A stretch of 10,187 bases of DNA from an uncultured Lachnospiraceae bacterium (lineage in GTDB: Bacteria; Bacillota; Clostridia; Lachnospirales; Lachnospiraceae): positions 304 to 10,490 of the forward strand of contig CAJTOW010000128.1 of NCBI GenBank assembly GCA_910577655.1. The letters are read 5' to 3'. A program made the position numbers and the translations under genes. The notes below the pieces were generated by a model. It was given only the letters and a program-made list of their open reading frames with translations. It searched no databases and had not been told where the DNA came from. Position 1 is the first letter of the stretch. Each line of letters begins with the position of its first letter. This document shows, piece by piece, positions 7,551 through 10,187 of this stretch.

Positions 7551-7593
7551 TATATTGTAACAGTTCAAGGGGTATCTGAGCTGTTACAATATA
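7551..7593 (+). terminator. Hairpin at the end of the glycan operon, probable terminator
   Basis: TATATTGTAACAG (7551-7563) pairs perfectly with CTGTTACAATATA (7581-7593). The stem extends inward to 7567/7577 with one G-U pair, leaving a 9-nt loop. It starts 26 nt after the stop of the last operon gene. The stem is AT-rich and the following tract (TTTGTT) is a poor U run, so it is a weak terminator at best and could also be a protein-binding site. Confidence 0.55.
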
Positions 7594-7594
7594 T

Positions 7595-7606
7595 TTGTTA
7601 TAACAA
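7595..7606. repeat. 12-bp perfect palindrome, possible operator
   Basis: TTGTTATAACAA is a perfect palindrome directly after the hairpin and 21 bp before the -35 box of the promoter candidate at 7628. The arms of the preceding hairpin contain the related TTGTAACAG/CTGTTACAA. Together these could form a regulator's binding array. It does not match any operator I know with confidence. Confidence 0.35.
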
Positions 7607-7627
7607 CACGAAATTTCCCAAAATCAT

Positions 7628-7656
7628 TTGACACTCCCCTAAATTTATGTTAGTTT
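7628..7656 (+). promoter_or_regulatory. Sigma-A type promoter candidate
   Basis: A consensus -35 TTGACA (7628-7633) is followed by a 17-bp spacer and a -10 TAGTTT (7651-7656), preceded by the extended element TG (7648-7649). It would start transcription near 7664 and run through the small ORF region into mgtE, giving mgtE a leader of about 460 nt. The -10 box is imperfect, so the match rests on the -35, the spacing and the extended TG. Confidence 0.5.
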
Positions 7657-7713
7657 AAAAGTAAAGAGCAATTCTATACAAGTCTGCTAATTTAACTTTG
7701 GAAAGCGAGGTGT

Positions 7714-7803
7714 ATTTATGGACGGCAGTGATAGTTGCAAGCGATGCTTCAGGTGCGGTAAACCAGTGCTCTGGGGATGTGCGCGGCCTGCATGTCCATA
7801 GAT
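7714..7803 (+). other. Strongly base-paired 90-nt segment in the mgtE leader (possible structured RNA)
   Basis: ATTTATGGAC (7714-7723) pairs with GTCCATAGAT (7794-7803) with one G-U pair. The stem continues as a G-U pair (7724/7793) and GCAG (7725-7728) with CTGC (7788-7791) across a single bulged A. That gives 15 pairs closing 59 nt. Small inner hairpins are possible, AAGC/GCTT (7739-7749) and CCAG/CTGG (7763-7774). The 7-bp closing stem recalls a tRNA acceptor, but no T-arm consensus is present. I could not match it to the M-box Mg2+ riboswitch or another known class. The stem includes the start codon and stop codon of the small ORF at 7718-7801. Confidence 0.35.
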
Positions 7804-7944
7804 CACGTGGAAGTTGATGGCGGCAGAGGGTTCTTTCGTGTTTCTGTTTTCCTTGGCAGACCATGGGGGATTCAGGATTCTGTTGCTGTGCTCATTTTCT
7901 GTTTACCATTGCCTGATCCGGAACAAAAGCTGCGGCCCAAATGA
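7718..7944 (+). pseudogene. Small Cys-rich (zinc-ribbon-like) ORF, apparently frameshifted
   Basis: ATG 7718 has a well-placed GAGG (7707-7710, 7 nt) and encodes a 27-aa Cys-rich peptide ending at TAG 7799-7801. A -1 shift at the GGGG run (7773-7776) would join its first half to an open frame that runs to TGA 7942-7944. The joined product would be about 75 aa with CFRCGK followed by MCAACM, a CxxC-x8-CxxC pattern like a zinc ribbon. It could be a decayed gene, a sequencing error in the G run, or a programmed shift. It could also be chance, because the same bases form the strong stem at 7714-7803. I do not recognise a family. Confidence 0.25.
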
Positions 7945-8123
7945 CGGATTCTGACCGGCAGTGGTATTTTTGTACCCTTTTTCGGTCATTTTCCAGATCT
8001 GTTACCACCACACACATGTAAAGTCAAAGACGGCTGCCATGGTCCATATTGGCCTGGGGCAGGGGGATGTGCTTGTGGTGTCTGGAGATTTTCATCTTTG
8101 AGAGACAGAAAGGAGCAACCCCA
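7804..8123 (+). promoter_or_regulatory. mgtE upstream leader with competing hairpins, no clear gene
   Basis: These 320 bases hold no convincing intact gene; the first 141 overlap the second half of the possible broken Cys-rich ORF. TGACCG (7952-7957) can pair with CGGTCA (7983-7988), which is followed by TTTT, giving a terminator-like shape. The same 3' strand can instead pair through GTCATTT (7985-7991) with AAATGAC (7939-7945). GGTA/TACC (7963-7976) followed by CTTTTT is a third short hairpin. This could be an attenuator for mgtE, but the stems are short. A 20-codon ORF at 8039-8101 lacks a ribosome binding site. Confidence 0.3.
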
Positions 8124-9506
8124 ATGGAGACCATGAAGAATTACCAGAATGAACTGACCGGCATCGTCCGGAGCAATATTTCCCCCAGGGCATTAAAGGA
8201 GCAGCTTCTCAACTACCATGAGAATGATATCGCTGCTGCCATGGAGACCCTGGCTCCGGAGGACCGGGGAAAGATTTACCGGGTGCTGGATGCCCAGACA
8301 TTGTCGGATACCTTCGAGTACCTGGAGGACAGCTCCATCTACTTTCACGAGCTGGGGATCAAGAAGAAGGTGGATGTACTGTCCTGTATGAATGCCGACG
8401 AGGCGGTGGCTCTTTTGCGGCGCCTGGGCAAGGAGGAGCGCAACCAGCTCATTGATCTGGTGGACTATGAATCCCGCCAGGATATCAATCTGATTGCGTC
8501 CTTTGACGAGGACGAGATCGGCAGCCGCATGACCACCAATTATATCCTTATCCAGTCCAGCCTGACCGTGCCCCAGGCCATGAAGGAGCTGGTGCGGCAG
8601 GCGGCGGAGAATGATAATATCTCTACCATCTATGTCATTGATGAAGACAAGACCTTCTATGGGGCCATTGACCTGAAAGACCTGATTATTGCCCGGGAGG
8701 GCAGTGCCCTGGAGGATATTATCACTACCTCCTATCCCTATGTCTATGGCAGGGAGCTGGTGGGGAAATGTGTGGAGCGGCTGACGGATTACTCCGAGGA
8801 CTCCATTCCGGTGCTGGATGACCGCAACCATCTGCTGGGGGTTATTACCTCCCAGGATCTGGTGGAGGTGATCGAGGATGAACTGGGGGAGGACTACGCC
8901 AGACTGGCCGGTCTGACCGCAGAGGAGGAGCTCAATGAGCCGGTCCGGGAGAGCATCCGCAAGCGGCTTCCCTGGCTGGTGATCCTGCTGGCTCTGGGAC
9001 TTTTCGTGTCCAGCGTGGTAGGAATCTTCGAGGGTGTGGTGGCCCAGCTGACCATTGTCATGTGCTTCCAGTCCCTGATCCTTGACATGTCCGGTAATGT
9101 GGGAACCCAGTCCCTGGCTGTCACCATCCGGGTCCTGATGGATGAGAACCTGGACCGGAAGCAGAAGCTGGGGTTCATCTTCAAGGAAGCCCGGATCGGT
9201 ATGAGTAATGGCTTTATGCTGGGGATGGTTTCCTTCGTGGCTATTGGCGCTTATCTGTTCCTGTTCAAAAGTTACCCGGTGTTTTTTTCCTTTGCGGTGT
9301 CTGGCTGTATTGGACTCTCTCTGCTGGTTGCTATGCTGATCTCCAGCATGTCGGGGACTGTGATTCCTATGTTCTTCAAGAAAATCCATGTGGACCCGGC
9401 GGTGGCCTCCGGTCCCCTGATCACCACGGTCAATGACCTGGTGGCAGTGGTTTCCTACTATGGGCTGGTGTGGCTGTTCCTGATCCAGCTGCTGGGAGTG
9501 GCGTAG
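8124..9506 (+). CDS. mgtE: Magnesium transporter MgtE
   Basis: MgtE is a homodimeric Mg2+ channel of the cytoplasmic membrane, gated by intracellular Mg2+ bound at its cytosolic domains. The protein is 460 aa from ATG 8124, chosen because AAAGGAG (8109-8115) lies 8 nt upstream and the length fits the family; the frame opens at ATG 8049 but that would add 25 residues with no homologous character. Order of domains: the helical MgtE N domain (about 20-130), two CBS repeats (about 131-255; STIYVIDEDKTFYGAIDLKD and SIPVLDDRNHLLGVITSQD), and a plug helix leading into five transmembrane helices (about 283-303, 306-332, 359-381, 388-412, 439-459). The pore signatures GNVGTQS (324-330) and DPAVASGPLITTVND (424-438), with Asp438 as the expected ion-site acid, are intact. 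It is monocistronic and closed by the hairpin at 9522. Confidence 0.96.
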   Translation: METMKNYQNELTGIVRSNISPRALKEQLLNYHENDIAAAMETLAPEDRGKIYRVLDAQTLSDTFEYLEDSSIYFHELGIKKKVDVLSCMNADEAVALLRRLGKEERNQLIDLVDYESRQDINLIASFDEDEIGSRMTTNYILIQSSLTVPQAMKELVRQAAENDNISTIYVIDEDKTFYGAIDLKDLIIAREGSALEDIITTSYPYVYGRELVGKCVERLTDYSEDSIPVLDDRNHLLGVITSQDLVEVIEDELGEDYARLAGLTAEEELNEPVRESIRKRLPWLVILLALGLFVSSVVGIFEGVVAQLTIVMCFQSLILDMSGNVGTQSLAVTIRVLMDENLDRKQKLGFIFKEARIGMSNGFMLGMVSFVAIGAYLFLFKSYPVFFSFAVSGCIGLSLLVAMLISSMSGTVIPMFFKKIHVDPAVASGPLITTVNDLVAVVSYYGLVWLFLIQLLGVA

Positions 9507-9521
9507 CCGGAAAGAAGACAA

Positions 9522-9624
9522 GGGCTGTCGGGAAATAGCTCCCTGCCCACAATATATCAAGTGATCCATTGGATATCACTGCAATATATTGTGCACAGGA
9601 GGCATTTCCCGACAGCCCCTTTTT
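9522..9624 (+). terminator. Very long hairpin terminator after mgtE
   Basis: GGGCTGTCGGGAAAT (9522-9536) pairs perfectly with ATTTCCCGACAGCCC (9604-9618), followed by CTTTTT (9619-9624). The hairpin continues inward through an imperfect segment (9538-9545 with 9596-9603), a perfect 10-bp stem CACAATATAT (9548-9557) with ATATATTGTG (9584-9593), and AGTGAT (9560-9565) with ATCACT (9575-9580). It starts 16 nt after the mgtE stop. The outer stem plus U run is a standard intrinsic terminator; the inner 67 nt are far longer than needed. Confidence 0.85.
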
Positions 9625-9663
9625 GATGTTCCGGTATTTCCGGTTTCGATCTGGACTGTTAGT

Positions 9664-9739
9664 AAGTGCCTCAAAAAATGACGTAGTGCAAAGCAGCAGA
9701 TTCTCTGCTATACTGACTACATCACTTTTTGAGGCACTT
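9664..9739. repeat. Subterminal palindrome at the IS66 end
   Basis: AAGTGCCTCAAAAA (9664-9677) is the perfect complement of 9726-9739. The pairing continues as TGA (9679-9681 with 9722-9724) and GTAGT (9683-9687 with 9716-9720), and an inner AGCAGA/TCTGCT hairpin (9695-9709). It contains the transposase stop codon (9722-9724) and its last codons. It probably blocks transcription or translation crossing the element end, or serves in end recognition. Confidence 0.7.
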
Positions 9740-10187
9740 CGTATTTTTATGTTTTAACCTGCATTCTTCCGGCAGTTCTGCCGACCATGGCAGGTAACGG
9801 TCTATAATCTCCGGGTGCTCCAGGTGGTGGTTGTTTGGCATTTCGGTTAACAGATATTTCAGGTACCCGAACACATCCAGGCCATTCGCCTTAGCACTTT
9901 CCACCAGCGTGTAAAGCACTGCGCTGGCCCTGGCTCCTTTGGGGGTATCCGCAAACAGCCAGGCACGCCTTGCTGTGGCAAACGGTTTTATGTTTGCCTC
10001 ACACAGGTTATTGGAGACCGGAATCCTTCCGTCCTCCATGAAGGTCTCCAGATACTTTTTCTGGTTTGTGGAATACACCAGGGCCTTTGTCAGGCGTTCA
10101 TTCGCCGTCGTCAGGGCGGATGTCTTTTCCACCCACGACCAGAACGCGTCCAGAACCGGACGCACCGCCTCCTGACGCTTCTGTTTT
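9722..10187 (-). CDS. IS66-family transposase, C-terminal part
   Basis: The frame is open through the right window edge, so only about the last 154 residues are visible; full-length IS66 transposases are roughly 450-550 aa. The visible part contains the end of the DDE catalytic domain, with GRIPVSNNLCEANIKPF carrying the catalytic Glu (codon 9998-10000 on the minus strand), then RRAWLFADTPKGARASAVLY. After this comes the IS66 C-terminal domain (NGLDVFGYLKYLLTEMP, then HPEIIDRYLPWSAELPEECR). A GTG at 10165 is not the start; the coding sequence simply continues outside. No frameshift is seen in the part shown. Confidence 0.93.
   Translation of the reverse strand, partial: KQKRQEAVRPVLDAFWSWVEKTSALTTANERLTKALVYSTNQKKYLETFMEDGRIPVSNNLCEANIKPFATARRAWLFADTPKGARASAVLYTLVESAKANGLDVFGYLKYLLTEMPNNHHLEHPEIIDRYLPWSAELPEECRLKHKNTKCLKK

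Larger units (their letters stand above)
9662..10187 (-). mobile_element. IS66-family insertion sequence, 3' end only, cut by the window edge
   Basis: The transposase reads leftward and its stop lies 60 nt inside a sequence starting GTAAGTGCCTC (9662-9672). IS66-family terminal repeats characteristically begin with GTAA, so 9662 is the likely element end. IS66 elements duplicate 8 bp of target. The bases just outside, GACTGTTA (9654-9661), should recur at the other end if the insertion is intact. The element landed 37 bp beyond the mgtE terminator, in a position that spares neighbouring genes. Confidence 0.8.

Noticed and set aside
7714..7803. tRNA gene
   Set aside because: The closing stem is suggestive, but there is no GGTTCRANYCC T-arm, no anticodon arm in the right place and no D-loop consensus.
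8049..8123. Extended start of MgtE at 8049
   Set aside because: There is no ribosome binding site there, the extra 25 residues do not resemble the family, and ATG 8124 has AAAGGAG at 8 nt.
7664..8123. M-box Mg2+ riboswitch upstream of mgtE
   Set aside because: I looked for the AGGTGAGGCTCC-type core and the conserved GCTGCCCA helix and found neither; only an unassigned stem is present.
8193..9569. 458-aa minus-strand open frame opposite mgtE
   Set aside because: It is an antisense shadow of the GC-rich mgtE codons, with an implausible His/Gln-rich composition and no recognisable domain.
1..10187. CRISPR array or phage genes
   Set aside because: No regularly spaced direct repeats, cas genes or phage structural genes are visible anywhere in the window.

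Overview
The window looks like a chromosomal segment of a Gram-positive anaerobe of the Clostridia, most likely Lachnospiraceae-like. That placement is inferred from the strong AGGAG-type ribosome binding sites, the style of the IS66 transposase, the DUF4422 protein and the glycosyltransferases. No rRNA or marker gene confirms it. Base composition changes sharply along the window. The AT-rich leader (89-319) is followed by a recombinase-like gene of roughly 55% GC, then about 6.6 kb of glycosyltransferase genes at roughly 36-42% GC, then mgtE at roughly 57% GC. The glycan genes therefore look like an acquired or exchangeable island.

Layout. A strong hairpin terminator (33-88) closes whatever lies to the left. 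After an AT-rich leader, a six-gene plus-strand operon runs from 320 to 7524: (1) a small serine-recombinase homologue whose active site is largely gone but whose C-terminal helix-turn-helix remains; (2) a GT2 glycosyltransferase overlapping it by 11 bases; (3) a DUF4422 putative glycosyltransferase; (4) a second GT2; (5) a GT4 (GT-B) glycosyltransferase; (6) a soluble alkaline-phosphatase-superfamily protein resembling phosphoglycerol/phosphoethanolamine transferases. A hairpin at 7551-7593 ends the operon. An intergenic stretch of about 600 bases (7525-8123) then carries a promoter candidate, a 12-bp palindrome, a strongly base-paired 90-nt segment overlapping a small Cys-rich ORF, and further hairpins. 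It leads into mgtE (Mg2+ channel/transporter), which ends at a very long hairpin terminator. The right edge is the 3' end of an IS66-family element on the minus strand, cut by the window end.

How it may work. The five enzymes look like a pathway for building or decorating a surface glycan with sugars plus possibly a phosphate-linked substituent. The operon has no initiating phosphoglycosyltransferase, flippase, polymerase or ABC exporter. It must therefore feed a pathway encoded elsewhere or modify something already in the cytoplasm. Four of the five enzymes carry the same kind of accessory Rossmann-like module (YGAGxxG-type), at the C-terminus in the two GT2s and at the N-terminus in the DUF4422 and phosphatase-like proteins. 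The most unusual combination is a recombinase relic that looks catalytically dead, keeps its DNA-binding domain, and is translationally coupled to this operon. It may be a repurposed regulator.
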